Shown here: positions 1 to 8,499 of the stretch, one piece after another
Layout of the letters: the number at the start of each line of letters is the position of its first letter
Position numbering within the stretch: the stretch's first letter is position 1
NCBI RefSeq assembly: GCF_016863295.1
Contig: NZ_BOOP01000041.1
Span: forward strand, 1 to 64,000
Reading direction: 5' to 3'
Length of the DNA stretch: 64,000 nucleotides
Source of the DNA: Planotetraspora phitsanulokensis
GTDB taxonomy: Bacteria > Actinomycetota > Actinomycetes > Streptosporangiales > Streptosporangiaceae
Made by a program: the position numbers and the translations under genes
Notes under the pieces: model-generated
Database searches by the model: none
Told to the model about the DNA's origin: nothing
What the model saw: only the letters and a program-made list of their open reading frames with translations

Positions 1-39
1 ATCGACCTTCTCATCATGTTCCTTCCGGGGATGTCGTAA
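1..39 (+). CDS. kdpB: KdpB C-terminus (partial)
   Basis: The first 12 codons and a TAA read as a hydrophobic tail (IDLLIMFLPGMS) whose stop overlaps the kdpC ATG by one base (TAATG). KdpB, the P-type ATPase subunit of the KdpFABC potassium pump, normally ends this way just before kdpC. The assignment rests on this junction and the neighbour, because almost all of the gene lies outside the window. Confidence 0.7.
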   Translation: MDLLIMFLPGMS

Positions 40-926
40 TGGACCGTCTGCCTAGCTGGATCCGCCAGCACCTCGCCGCGATCAGGGCAGTCATCGTGCT
101 GACCGTGATCCTCGGCGGCATCTACCCACTGGTCGTCACGGGCGTCGCCCAGGCGTTGTTCAACTCCAACGCCAACGGCCAGATCATCGAGAAGAACGGC
201 GCCGACGTCGGCAGCGCCATCATCGGCCAGAACTTCACCGACAAGGACGGCAACCCGATCGGGAAGTACTTCCAGAGCCGGCCGTCCGCCGCCGGCGACG
301 GCTACGACATGTTGTCGACCGCCGCCAGCAACCTCGGCCCCGAGGACGTCGTCGACACCCTCCCCGACCCGAACGGGGCGGATGACGACGCCAAGGCGGG
401 CAGCCAGTCGCTGCTCACCACGGTCTGCGCCCGGTCCCAGGCGATCGGCGAACTGGACGGCGTCAGCGGCGCCCGGCCGTACTGCACCGCCGACGGCGTG
501 GGCGCGGTCCTGAAGGTCTTCCCGGCCGCCGGGAAGCCGACCCGGGTGGTCAGCGTCAACCAGGCCTGCCCCGCGACGCCCTTCATCGCCGAATACCAGG
601 GCGTGAAGGTGGAGTGCGGCAAGCCCGCCGAGGACTACTCGGCCGGCCGTACCGTGCCCGTCCGCGGCGACGCGCCGACGCCCGCGGTTCCCGCGGACGC
701 GGTGACCGCGAGCGGCAGCGGGCTCGACCCGAACATCTCGGTGGCCTACGCCGACCTCCAGGCGCCTCGGGTGGCCAAGGAGCGCGGCCTGGACGTCGCG
801 AAGGTGAAGTCGCTCATCGACGACAACACCACCGGCAGGGCTCTCGGCTTCATGGGCGAGCCCGCGGTCAACGTCCTGCAGCTCAACCTGGCCCTCGACG
901 ACCTGGCCTCCGGCACGGGACAGTGA
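39..926 (+). CDS. kdpC: KdpC, potassium-transporting ATPase subunit C
   Basis: KdpC is the accessory subunit of the high-affinity K+ pump KdpFABC; it has one membrane anchor and a domain outside the membrane that stabilises the complex. The single transmembrane segment is at residues ~15-40 (IRAVIVLTVILGGIYPLVV). The family blocks RPSAAGDGYD and SNLGPED follow, and the C-terminal block SGLDPNISVAYADLQ precedes the RVAKERGLD helix. At 295 aa it is about 90 residues longer than the usual KdpC; the extra material is a middle insertion (~110-210) that contains several cysteines. It is coupled to kdpB by a 1-nt overlap. A KdpE response regulator follows 208 bases later, but no KdpD sensor lies between. 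Confidence 0.95.
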   Translation: MDRLPSWIRQHLAAIRAVIVLTVILGGIYPLVVTGVAQALFNSNANGQIIEKNGADVGSAIIGQNFTDKDGNPIGKYFQSRPSAAGDGYDMLSTAASNLGPEDVVDTLPDPNGADDDAKAGSQSLLTTVCARSQAIGELDGVSGARPYCTADGVGAVLKVFPAAGKPTRVVSVNQACPATPFIAEYQGVKVECGKPAEDYSAGRTVPVRGDAPTPAVPADAVTASGSGLDPNISVAYADLQAPRVAKERGLDVAKVKSLIDDNTTGRALGFMGEPAVNVLQLNLALDDLASGTGQ

Positions 927-1134
927 CGGCGGTGCCAGGGCGACACTCCCGCACCGGCCCCGGACTCGGCTCCGGGGCCGGCGCGGGCCCCCGTGGCCGG
1001 CGCGCGCCGGGCGGCGACGCCCGGCGGCGTTCCACCGGCTGCTCCGTCCGGCGCCTCGCCGGGCGGCCGGTCCAGGGCCTCGCCGGGTGCTCCACACGGT
1101 GCCTCCCGGCTCGCGGGAAGGACCGGTGGTCATC

Positions 1135-1803
1135 GTGACACGCGTTCTCGTCGTCGACGACGAACCCCAGATCATCCGGGCGCTGCGCATCAACCTGGTC
1201 GCCCGCCACTACGAGGTCGCCGTCGCGGCCGACGGCGCCTCGGCGCTCCGCGAGGCCGCCGACTGGCATCCCGACCTGGTCGTGCTCGACCTCGGGTTGC
1301 CCGACCTCGACGGAGTGGACGTCATCCACGGCCTGCGCGGATGGACCAACGTCCCGATCATCGTGCTCTCCGGGCGCACCGGGCACCAGGACAAGGTCGA
1401 CGCCCTCGACGCGGGCGCCGACGACTACGTCACCAAGCCCTTCGGAATCGACGAGCTGCTCGCCCGCGTCCGGGCGGTCAGCCGCCGCGTCGTGGCCCAG
1501 GAGCCCGGACCCTCCGTGATCCAGATCGGTGACCACGCGATCGACCTCGTCGACAAGACGGTCACCGGCGACGTCCGGCTGACGCCCACCGAGTGGCATC
1601 TCCTGGAGATCCTGCTGCGCAACCCGGGCAAGCTCGTCAGCCAGCGGCAGCTGTTGACCCGGGTCTGGGGTGCGGGGTTCGTCAAGGAGACCAACTACCT
1701 GCGCCAGTACATGGCCCAGCTGCGGCGCAAGCTCGAGCGGGATCCCGCTCATCCCGCGCATCTCATCACTGAACCGGGCATGGGCTACCGGTTCAAACCC
1801 TGA
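1135..1803 (+). CDS. kdpE: KdpE-type response regulator
   Basis: OmpR/PhoB-family response regulator that switches on kdp transcription when K+ is low. The receiver domain shows acidic D8/D9, phospho-acceptor D52 in VVLDLGLPD, a Ser in LSG near 79 and K101 in VTKPFG. A winged-helix DNA-binding domain fills residues ~130-222, with LTPTEWHLLEIL and the wing near the end. I chose GTG 1135 because the protein then begins MTRVLVVDDE like the family. GTG 1126 is in frame and closer to the GGGAAGGA ribosome site at 1115-1122, so the exact start is uncertain. The partner kinase KdpD is not adjacent, which is unusual. Confidence 0.88.
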   Translation: MTRVLVVDDEPQIIRALRINLVARHYEVAVAADGASALREAADWHPDLVVLDLGLPDLDGVDVIHGLRGWTNVPIIVLSGRTGHQDKVDALDAGADDYVTKPFGIDELLARVRAVSRRVVAQEPGPSVIQIGDHAIDLVDKTVTGDVRLTPTEWHLLEILLRNPGKLVSQRQLLTRVWGAGFVKETNYLRQYMAQLRRKLERDPAHPAHLITEPGMGYRFKP

Positions 1804-1812
1804 GAGGACACG

Positions 1813-3663
1813 ATGTCCGCAGTAGCGAGTCCGCCTGCCGCTCCCGCGGCGCAGGAGCCCGCCGGCGAGCGGCACCGGCTCACGGTGACCGGTGGCCTGG
1901 CCGCCCTCTCGCTGGACGCGATGGCCTCCGTGGCGTACGGCCCCGAGGCGATCGTCGTGGTGCTCGCCCTCGCGGGCGGTGCGGGACTCGGCTTCACCCT
2001 CCCGGTCACGCTGGGGATCGCGCTGCTGCTGGCCGTGCTGACGTTGTCCTACCGGCAGGTCATCGCGGCCTTTCCCCAAGGAGGCGGCGCGTACGGCGTG
2101 GCGAAGACCCACCTCGGCAGCCAGGCGGGCCTGGTCGCGGGCGCGAGTCTCATCGTCGACTACGTGCTGAACGTGGCGGTGTCCGTCGCCGCCGGCGTCG
2201 CGGCGCTGACGTCCGCCTTCCCCGGGCTCGTGCCGTACACCGTCTGGTTGTGCCTGGCGGTCCTCGCCCTGGTCACCGCGATCAACCTGCGGGGCATCGC
2301 GCACAGCGCCCGCGCCTTCATCGCGCCCACGGTCGTGTTCGTCGGGGCGATCCTGCTGGTGATCGTGGCCGGTCTGCTGCGCGGCGCGCCCGCGACGGCC
2401 GTCGAGCACGCCGCCCAGGCGCGGAACCTGGAGACGGTCGGCGTCCTGCTGCTGCTCAGGGCCTTCGCGAACGGCTGCGCCTCGCTGACCGGTGTCGAGG
2501 CGATCGCCAACGCGGTCCCCGCCTTCCGCACTCCCAGGGTCAGGCGGGCGCAGAACGCCGAGGTCGCCCTCGGCGCGCTGCTGGCGGTCATGCTGATCGG
2601 CATCGCCGTCCTGATCGGGAAGTTCGCGATCGCGCCCGTCGACGGGATGACCGTGCTCGCGCAGGTCAGCCGGGCGTCCGTGGGCGACGGGCCGCTGTTC
2701 TACCTGGTGCAGTTCGCGACGGTGGTGCTCCTGGCGCTCGCCGCCAACACCTCCTTCGGCGGCCTGCCCGTGCTGGCCCGGCTGCTCGCCCAGGACAACA
2801 ACCTGCCGCACCTGTTCGCGGTGCGCGCCGACAGGAACGTCCACCGGTACGGCATCGCCTTCCTGGCCGTGGCCTCGGCCGCGCTGCTGGTGGCGGCACA
2901 CGGCGAGATGAACCTGCTGGTCCCCCTGTTCGCCGTCGGGGTCTTCGTCGGCTTCACGTTGTCCCAGGCCGGCATGGTCAGGCACTGGATCACCGACCGG
3001 CCCGCCGGATGGCGGTGGCGCACGGCGCTGAACGGGTTCGGCGCGCTGCTGACCGCTGTCGCCGCGGTCGTGGTGGCGATCTCGAAGTTCACCGAGGGCG
3101 GCTGGCTGGTCGTGGTCGCGCTTCCGCTGATCGTGCTGCTCATGCGGCGGATCAACCGGTCGTACGCCCTGATCGGCAAGCGCCTCGAACTGGGCAGGAC
3201 GCCCGCGCCGCCCAGACCCCGCCGGTCGCTCGTGGTGGTCCCCGTCCAGCAGGTCAACCGGCTCACACGTGACGCCCTGTCCGCCGCGCTCTCCCTCGGC
3301 GACCGCGTGGTGGCGGTCAACATCTCCCATCCCGAGAACGAGGAGGGGAGCCGCCGGTTCGGCGAGGGCTGGGGCCGCTGGGCACCCGACGTCGAACTGG
3401 TGCGGCTCTTCGACGCCCACTGGAGGTTGGACGAACCCCTGGTCGACTACCTCGGGAGCGTTCCGGAGGCCCACGTGTTCGTGCTCATCGCCGAGGTCGA
3501 GCCGGAGCACGTCTGGCAGCGGCTGCTGCAGAACCAGCGCGGCGCGATCCTCGCCCGCGCGCTGCGCCGGAGGACCGACGTCGTGGTCTGCCGCATGCGG
3601 TTCCGGATCGGCGGTCCCGCCGAGGAGCCGGAAGTCGGCCGGCGCGAGAAGAAGGTCAGATGA
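1813..3663 (+). CDS. KimA-like potassium:proton symporter (APC superfamily)
   Basis: Predicted plasma-membrane K+ importer. About twelve hydrophobic segments fill residues ~25-455, and a soluble C-terminal domain (~470-600) begins SLVVVPVQQVNRLTRDALSA, like the UspA-like cytosolic domain of KimA (YdaO). The 616-aa length matches Bacillus KimA (~607 aa). The N-terminal stretch ALSLDAMASVAYGPEAI corresponds to the KimA/KUP segment with the ion-coordinating Asp. It starts nine bases after kdpE with a GAGAGGA ribosome site, so it is probably co-transcribed with kdpE. A generic amino-acid permease is the alternative, but the soluble domain and Kdp neighbours favour potassium. Bacillus KimA is inhibited by c-di-AMP; that is inference here. 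Confidence 0.75.
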   Translation: MSAVASPPAAPAAQEPAGERHRLTVTGGLAALSLDAMASVAYGPEAIVVVLALAGGAGLGFTLPVTLGIALLLAVLTLSYRQVIAAFPQGGGAYGVAKTHLGSQAGLVAGASLIVDYVLNVAVSVAAGVAALTSAFPGLVPYTVWLCLAVLALVTAINLRGIAHSARAFIAPTVVFVGAILLVIVAGLLRGAPATAVEHAAQARNLETVGVLLLLRAFANGCASLTGVEAIANAVPAFRTPRVRRAQNAEVALGALLAVMLIGIAVLIGKFAIAPVDGMTVLAQVSRASVGDGPLFYLVQFATVVLLALAANTSFGGLPVLARLLAQDNNLPHLFAVRADRNVHRYGIAFLAVASAALLVAAHGEMNLLVPLFAVGVFVGFTLSQAGMVRHWITDRPAGWRWRTALNGFGALLTAVAAVVVAISKFTEGGWLVVVALPLIVLLMRRINRSYALIGKRLELGRTPAPPRPRRSLVVVPVQQVNRLTRDALSAALSLGDRVVAVNISHPENEEGSRRFGEGWGRWAPDVELVRLFDAHWRLDEPLVDYLGSVPEAHVFVLIAEVEPEHVWQRLLQNQRGAILARALRRRTDVVVCRMRFRIGGPAEEPEVGRREKKVR

Positions 3664-4184
3664 GCCCCCGCGACTCCGCACACCCATCGGGGGAGTTCCC
3701 AGGCGGGACGCCCGGCCCGAGCTCCGGGGCGCGGTGGACCTTGCCTGCCATGGCGATCGTGCTCATCGGCTGCGTCGCCGGCGTCGTCGCCTGCTTCGTC
3801 ATGACGCGCGCGGCGGACGCCTATCCCCTGACCCACCGGCAGGTCGACGCCCACATCGTGCGGGTGGTCGGGCCGCCGGGCGGCGGAGGGCGGTCGCTGC
3901 CCGCGCCGGGAGCGGACGTGGAGGTGGCGTGGACGGGCAGGGACGGCGCCGTCCACACCGGCAGGACGCACGTGGGCCCGCTTCCGGACCTGAAGGAAAC
4001 CGTCCGGGTGTGGACCGACACGAGGGAACGGCTCGACTGGGGGCCCCCGGTGAACGGCACGATCATCCTGGGATCGGTGCTCGGGGGGCTCGCCGCGGCG
4101 AGTGCCGCGTGGTCGGCCGACCGGCTGGTGCGCGTCGGCCGCCGCGCCTGGACGGCGCGGCGCGCCGTGGCCGGATGGGAGTGA
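3660..4184 (+). CDS. Small two-TM membrane protein (Rv1733c-like)
   Basis: A 174-aa protein with a Pro/Gly-rich cytoplasmic start, one membrane segment at ~30-52 (MAIVLIGCVAGVVACFVM), an external domain of ~80 residues and a second membrane segment at ~133-150 (GTIILGSVLGGLAAAS). This two-TM layout around a small beta-rich extracytoplasmic domain matches actinobacterial Rv1733c-type proteins of unknown function. It overlaps the KimA-like gene by four bases (ATGA) and ends just before a strong terminator, so it closes the potassium operon. Whether it acts in K+ transport is unknown. Confidence 0.7.
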   Translation: MSPRDSAHPSGEFPGGTPGPSSGARWTLPAMAIVLIGCVAGVVACFVMTRAADAYPLTHRQVDAHIVRVVGPPGGGGRSLPAPGADVEVAWTGRDGAVHTGRTHVGPLPDLKETVRVWTDTRERLDWGPPVNGTIILGSVLGGLAAASAAWSADRLVRVGRRAWTARRAVAGWE

Positions 4185-4190
4185 GAATGG

Positions 4191-4224
4191 AAGGAGATCA
4201 CCGCCATAGGGCGGTGATCTCCTT
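4191..4224. terminator. Intrinsic terminator after the potassium operon
   Basis: Perfect 15-bp stem (AAGGAGATCACCGCC / GGCGGTGATCTCCTT) with the 4-nt loop ATAG, followed by a short T run on the + strand. It sits between convergent transcription units and can serve both. Confidence 0.92.
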
Positions 4225-4254
4225 TTTGCAGGGCTGCTCTGCTAGCGCCGCGGC

Positions 4255-4374
4255 TCAGCCCTGCGGCTTGGGTTCGCCCGTCTGCCATTCGCTGAGGCGG
4301 GCGGTCAGGAGCTCCGCGATCGACGCGGAGTCCTCATCCTGGTCGGCCAGGTCCTGTTCGAGGACGCACATCAT
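4255..4374 (-). CDS. Small acidic hypothetical protein (39 aa)
   Basis: A 39-codon frame starts MMCVLEQDLADQDEDS, runs through an amphipathic stretch (IAELLTARLSEWQ) and ends GEPKPQG. Its ATG overlaps the stop of the SAV_915 gene (ATGA), and it ends 31 bases before the shared terminator. The overlap and gene-like composition suggest translational coupling. I do not recognise the family; it could be a partner peptide of the SAV_915 protein. Confidence 0.5.
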   Translation of the reverse strand: MMCVLEQDLADQDEDSASIAELLTARLSEWQTGEPKPQG

Positions 4375-4631
4375 GCGCTCCTGGCGACGGACCGGGACAT
4401 GGTCCCGGCGGGGTCGATCACGATGCCGATGACGTCCAGGTCATTGATCATGCACCGGAGGGCGGGTTCGCTGAGGCGGATCCACTCCTGGTCACTGCCG
4501 AGCACCTTGGCCAGCCGGAGCGGCGAGGTGAAGGCCACCGAGGTCTTCTTGCCCGATGCCGTGCGGAACAGGCGAAGGGAAAGGGAGAGCGTGCCGCGGT
4601 TGACGGGCACATATAAAGGATCTTCCAGCAT
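4371..4631 (-). CDS. SAV_915 family protein
   Basis: An 86-aa protein that reads MLEDPLYVPVNRGTLSLSLR, then VAFTSPLRLAKVLGSDQEWIRLSEPALR and IGIVIDPAG. These blocks are typical of SAV_915, a small actinobacterial family of unknown function, often in several copies in Streptomyces relatives. The start at 4631 has a GGAGG ribosome site (complement of CCTCC at 4637-4641). It is transcribed away from the divergent ROK gene and is followed by a 4-nt-overlapping small ORF. No catalytic motif is visible. Confidence 0.8.
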   Translation of the reverse strand: MLEDPLYVPVNRGTLSLSLRLFRTASGKKTSVAFTSPLRLAKVLGSDQEWIRLSEPALRCMINDLDVIGIVIDPAGTMSRSVARSA

Positions 4632-4819
4632 GGTGTCGCCTCCAGGGGAGAACTCGTACAAAGGCGACGCTAGACCCGGATTTTGGCGAAATGCCTGTTC
4701 GCTACGGAATTCCGACGTCGGTCGCGCGAACGCTGACGCCGCTTTGACGCCTTCCGGACGGAGCGCGAGCGCCGGGCGGGGATCTCTGGCGCGCCCGGCG
4801 CTCTGGCACAATTCGGAAT

Positions 4820-6061
4820 GTGACACGCGCGGTGCAGCAGACGACACGTGACCTGCGTCGACACAATCGATCCGCGCTGCTCTCGCGTCTGTACGTCCAG
4901 GGGCCGACGAGCCGTCAGGATCTCACGAGAGAGTCCGGGCTCAGCTCGGCGACGGTGAGCAACGTCGTGTCCGATCTGATCAACGACGGCGTCGTCGCCG
5001 AGGCCGGGCTGGTGGAGTCGGACGGCGGGCGCCCGCGCACCCTCATCCAGGTCCGCGGCGAGTTCGGCCACGTCGTCGGGGTGGACATCGGCGAGACCCA
5101 CGTCCAGATCGGGCTGTTCGACTACACGCTCGGGACGCTGGCGACCGCGACGTACTCGGTGGCGGCCACCCGGCTGGAGCCCGAGCAGGTCGTCGGCCTC
5201 GTGCTCGCCGGGGTGCGGGAGGTCGTCTCCAAGGCCGGCGTCGAGACGGGCGGCCTGCTCGGGATCGGCGTCGGGGTTCCCGGCGCCGTGCAGGTCGCCG
5301 GGCGCGAGCTGGTCTACGCCCCGACCCTCGGCTGGTCGGCTGTGCCCCTCGGCGACATGTTGCGCCGGGATCTTCCCGCGCCGATCTACCTCGACAACTG
5401 CGCTCGCACGCTCGGGCAGGCGGAGATGTGGCGTGGAGCCGGCCGTGGCGCACGGCGGGCGATCGTCGCGCTCCTCGGCGTCGGGGTGGGGGCCGCGGTG
5501 GCCACCGCGTCGGAGTCGTTCCGCGACATGGCCGGCACGACCAGCACGACCAGCGAATGGGGCCACACCGTCATCAACGTGGACGGCAGGCCATGCAGAT
5601 GCGGGTCGCGCGGGTGCCTCGAGGCCTACGTGGGGGCGGAGGCGGTCCTCGACGACTATCTGGCGCTTCCGGACGCCAGGCCGTTCGAGTCGGCGGGGAC
5701 CGAGGCGCGCCTGGCGGAGCTGGTGGCGCGCGCGGAGGACGACGGCGGCGCGTCGCAGGTCCTCGGCAGGACCGCGGAGTACCTGGGCATCGGCATCGCG
5801 AACCTGATCAACCTGCTCAGCCCCGACCGGGTCGTCCTGTCCGGATGGGTGGGGGAGACCATGGGGGCCGCGATCCTGCCCGCCGTACGTGAGACCGTGC
5901 GACGCCACGCCCTGTCCTACATGTACGGCCAGGTCCGCATCGAGCTCGGCCAGCTCGGGCAGGAGGCCGTGGCGCTGGGGGCGGCGACGTTGCCGGTGGT
6001 CCAGGTGCTGGCGAGCGGAGGATCGGTCCCCGCCTCTGCACCCGGCCCCCACTTGCCATGA
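4820..6061 (+). CDS. ROK-family transcriptional regulator
   Basis: A 413-aa protein with an N-terminal winged helix (~20-60, SRQDLTRESGLSSATVSNVV) and a ROK sugar-kinase-like domain (~85-400). The ROK zinc signature CRCGSRGCLE lies near residue 259, after the HTVIN segment that supplies the metal-binding His. The nucleotide-binding loop is VVGVDIGETHVQIG. ROK regulators repress or activate sugar-use genes in response to a sugar or sugar phosphate. It starts at GTG 4820, divergent from SAV_915. The effector cannot be read from the sequence; the alpha/beta hydrolase or aldehyde dehydrogenase operon downstream could be targets. Confidence 0.88.
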   Translation: MTRAVQQTTRDLRRHNRSALLSRLYVQGPTSRQDLTRESGLSSATVSNVVSDLINDGVVAEAGLVESDGGRPRTLIQVRGEFGHVVGVDIGETHVQIGLFDYTLGTLATATYSVAATRLEPEQVVGLVLAGVREVVSKAGVETGGLLGIGVGVPGAVQVAGRELVYAPTLGWSAVPLGDMLRRDLPAPIYLDNCARTLGQAEMWRGAGRGARRAIVALLGVGVGAAVATASESFRDMAGTTSTTSEWGHTVINVDGRPCRCGSRGCLEAYVGAEAVLDDYLALPDARPFESAGTEARLAELVARAEDDGGASQVLGRTAEYLGIGIANLINLLSPDRVVLSGWVGETMGAAILPAVRETVRRHALSYMYGQVRIELGQLGQEAVALGAATLPVVQVLASGGSVPASAPGPHLP

Positions 6062-6089
6062 TCGTCACGCGGCCGTGAGGATGGGGGCC

Positions 6090-6977
6090 ATGCCTGCTTT
6101 CGCCGCTCCCGACGGGACCGAGCTCGTCTATCACGTCACGGGTGAGGGCGAGCCGCTCCTCTGCCTGCCCGGGGGGCCGATGCGCGCTTCGGCCTACTTG
6201 GGCGACCTCGGCGGGCTGTCCGGGCACCGCCGGCTGGTCATGCTCGACCTGCGTGGCACCGGCGACTCCGCCGTCCCCTCCGACCCGGCGACGTATCGCT
6301 GCGATCGGCAGGTCGCCGACGTCGAGGCCCTGCGCGTTCACCTCGGGCTGGATCGGGTCGACCTCCTCGCGCACTCCGCCGGCGGCGATCTCGCCCTGCT
6401 CTACGCGGCCCGCCATCCGCGGCGCGTACGGACGCTCACCCTGGTCACCGCCCGTGCGCGCGCCCTCGGTGTGGACTTCACCGAAGAGCACCGCCGGGAG
6501 GCGGCCGCCCTGCGCGCCGCCGAGCCCTGGTTCGGCGCCGCACACGACGCCTACGAAGCCGTCTGGGCCGGGTCCGCGACCGACGCCGACTGGGACGCCG
6601 TCGCCCCGTTCTTCTACGGCCGCTGGGACGCGGCCGCCCAGGCGCATTCCGCATCCGACCTCGAACAGAGCAACCTGGAGGCCGGCGACCTGTACGCGAC
6701 CTCGGGCGCCTTCGACCCCGACGCGGCGCGTGCCTCCGTCGCCGCACTGGACGCGCGGGTCCTGGTCCTCGCGGGCGAGCTGGACGGCAGCCCGCTTCCC
6801 CGCGTCGCCGCCGTCGTCGCCGCGATGTTCCCCCGGGCGGAGCTGGCCGTTCAGCCGGGCGCGGGCCACTTCCCCTGGCTCGACGACCCGCGTGGCTTCG
6901 CCCATACCGTCGCGACGTTCCTGGGCGCGGCCGGGCCGTCCGGTTCCGGGGAGGACCCAGCCGAGATCGCCAGTTGA
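6090..6977 (+). CDS. Alpha/beta hydrolase (proline iminopeptidase-like)
   Basis: A 295-aa single-domain hydrolase. The oxyanion region is LCLPGGPM (~25), the nucleophile elbow is AHSAGG with Ser ~96, and the catalytic His is in GAGHFPW (~259). LAGELDGSPLP holds the acidic residue. The cap region (~135-205) is rich in aromatic and acidic residues. HxxxG-type PGGP and the DLRGTGDS motif are typical of the proline iminopeptidase/haloalkane-dehalogenase superfamily, so the substrate is open. I chose ATG 6090 over ATG 6081 because GAGG at 6077-6080 abuts 6081 but is well spaced from 6090. Confidence 0.85.
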   Translation: MPAFAAPDGTELVYHVTGEGEPLLCLPGGPMRASAYLGDLGGLSGHRRLVMLDLRGTGDSAVPSDPATYRCDRQVADVEALRVHLGLDRVDLLAHSAGGDLALLYAARHPRRVRTLTLVTARARALGVDFTEEHRREAAALRAAEPWFGAAHDAYEAVWAGSATDADWDAVAPFFYGRWDAAAQAHSASDLEQSNLEAGDLYATSGAFDPDAARASVAALDARVLVLAGELDGSPLPRVAAVVAAMFPRAELAVQPGAGHFPWLDDPRGFAHTVATFLGAAGPSGSGEDPAEIAS

Positions 6978-7021
6978 CCTTCGAACCAACGGTACTTAGC
7001 TTAAGTCGTGGACTAAGTAGT
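6974..7021 (+). promoter_or_regulatory. Promoter with overlapping operator-like palindromes
   Basis: TTGACC (6974-6979), a 17-nt spacer and TAGCTT (6997-7002) form a SigA-type promoter upstream of the aldehyde dehydrogenase operon. The -10 is inside the palindrome ACTTA-GCT-TAAGT (6994-7006), and ACTAAGTAGT (7012-7021) follows. The second half also pairs with the first (ACTTAG at 6994, CTAAGT at 7013). This arrangement suggests repressor binding over the start site. Confidence 0.55.
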
Positions 7022-7065
7022 ACACGACCGTGGTGCCGCGCACCGGACGATCCATCGGAGTTCGA

Positions 7066-8499
7066 ATGCCATCTCGTCATGCCGACGGCCATCTCTACAT
7101 CGACGGCGCCTGGCGTCCCTCCGCGTCGGGCCGGTTCGGCGACGTGGAGGAGAAGGCGACCGGTGCTCGAATCGGGCGCTACGCCCTGGGCGGCGCGGCG
7201 GACGTCGACCTGGCGGTCGACGCGGCCCGCGCCGCGCAGCCGGGGTGGGCGGCCCTGTCCGCGCCCGAGCGCGCCGGTCACCTGCGCCGGATGGCCGAGC
7301 ACCTCCAGGGCCGCTACGAGGAACTCGTCACGCTGAGCATGCGGGAGACCGGAGGGGTCCGGGCCAAGGCCGAGGACGAGGTCTCCACGACCATCCGCCA
7401 GCTCGGCATCTCGGCGGTGCAGGCGACGGAGAACGCGGGGGAGATCCTGCCGCCCTACAAGGCGGGCAAGCTGTCCCTGTCGAGAGTGGTCCCCCTCGGC
7501 GTGCTCGGCGTCATCACGCCGTGGAACTACCCGATGAACCTGGCCATGCGCGCGGTCGCGCCCGGGCTGGCGTTCGGCAACACGCTCGTCCTCAAGCCGG
7601 CCGAGCTCACCCCGATCATCGGCGGGCAGGTGCTCGCCGAGGCGGCCGACCACGCGGGTCTGCCGCCCGGCGTCCTCAACGTGGTCACCGGCGACGGTCC
7701 CGACGCCGGGTGGCCGCTGGCCACTCATGACGGCCTGGACCTCATCGACTTCACCGGCTCGCGCAGGGTCGGCCTGGACATCGCCGCGTCGGCCGCCGCC
7801 GTTCTGCGTCCCATCCGCCTCGAACTGGGGGGCGACAACGCCTTCCTCGTGCTCGGCGACGCCGACGTCGACCTGGCCGCCTCGCTCGCGATGGTCGCCT
7901 CCCTCGAGTTCCAGGGGCAGACCTGCATCAGCTCCAGCAGGCACATCGTGGTCCGCGAAGTGGCGGAGGAGTACATCGCGGCGGTGACGCGCCGGGTCGA
8001 GGCCCTGCGCGTGGGCGACCCGCTGTCCGGCGAGGCCGACCTGGGCCCGTTGATCAGCACCGCCCAGCGCGACCGGGTGCACCGGACGATCGTCGAACCG
8101 TCCGTCGCGATGGGGGCCAAGCTCGTCGCGGGCGGCACCTACGACGGCCTGTTCTACCGGCCGACCGTGCTGACCGGCGTCACGCCGGACATGCCGGCCT
8201 TCACCGAGGAGATCTTCGGCCCGGTCATCCCGATCACGGTCGTGGACACCGAAGAGGAGGCCGTCGCCCTGACGAACGGATATCCGATGCTGATGAACTC
8301 GGTGTTCACCGCCGACCTCATGCGGGGCATGCGGGTGGCCGAGCGGCTGCAGGCCGGTGAGGTGCACGTCAACGACGCGCACGCCCGACACGGCGCGGAG
8401 AACCAGATGCCGGGCTTCACCCGGCGCCAGTGGATCGGCGTCCAGCGCACGCCGCTCGACCTCCCCGCCTGGACCGCCGATCCGGCGGGCCGGCCGTGA
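7066..8499 (+). CDS. NAD(P)+-dependent aldehyde dehydrogenase
   Basis: A 477-aa soluble enzyme that oxidises an aldehyde to the acid. The Rossmann region has TPWNYPMNLAMRA and LKPAELTP; the general base Glu is in LELGGDNAF (~253) and the nucleophile Cys in GQTCISSSR (~287). EEIFGPVIPI is the conserved C-terminal block. The tail NDAHARHGAENQMPGFTRRQW replaces the usual GGxxxSGxGR motif, like vanillin/benzaldehyde-type members. It starts at ATG 7066 and overlaps the ThuA gene by four bases (GTGA). The aldehyde substrate is unknown; the two downstream genes suggest sugar or hydroxyacid catabolism. Confidence 0.9.
   Translation: MPSRHADGHLYIDGAWRPSASGRFGDVEEKATGARIGRYALGGAADVDLAVDAARAAQPGWAALSAPERAGHLRRMAEHLQGRYEELVTLSMRETGGVRAKAEDEVSTTIRQLGISAVQATENAGEILPPYKAGKLSLSRVVPLGVLGVITPWNYPMNLAMRAVAPGLAFGNTLVLKPAELTPIIGGQVLAEAADHAGLPPGVLNVVTGDGPDAGWPLATHDGLDLIDFTGSRRVGLDIAASAAAVLRPIRLELGGDNAFLVLGDADVDLAASLAMVASLEFQGQTCISSSRHIVVREVAEEYIAAVTRRVEALRVGDPLSGEADLGPLISTAQRDRVHRTIVEPSVAMGAKLVAGGTYDGLFYRPTVLTGVTPDMPAFTEEIFGPVIPITVVDTEEEAVALTNGYPMLMNSVFTADLMRGMRVAERLQAGEVHVNDAHARHGAENQMPGFTRRQWIGVQRTPLDLPAWTADPAGRP

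Noticed and set aside
883-3687. Long open frame (934 aa) on the - strand opposite the KdpE and KimA-like genes
   Set aside because: It is a shadow of high-GC coding DNA: its composition is Gly/Arg/Asp-rich without domain motifs, and both genes on the + strand have strong family matches.
4820-5100. ROK protein as a glucokinase
   Set aside because: It carries an N-terminal winged helix and the protein is 413 aa, so it is a regulator rather than a ~310-aa sugar kinase.
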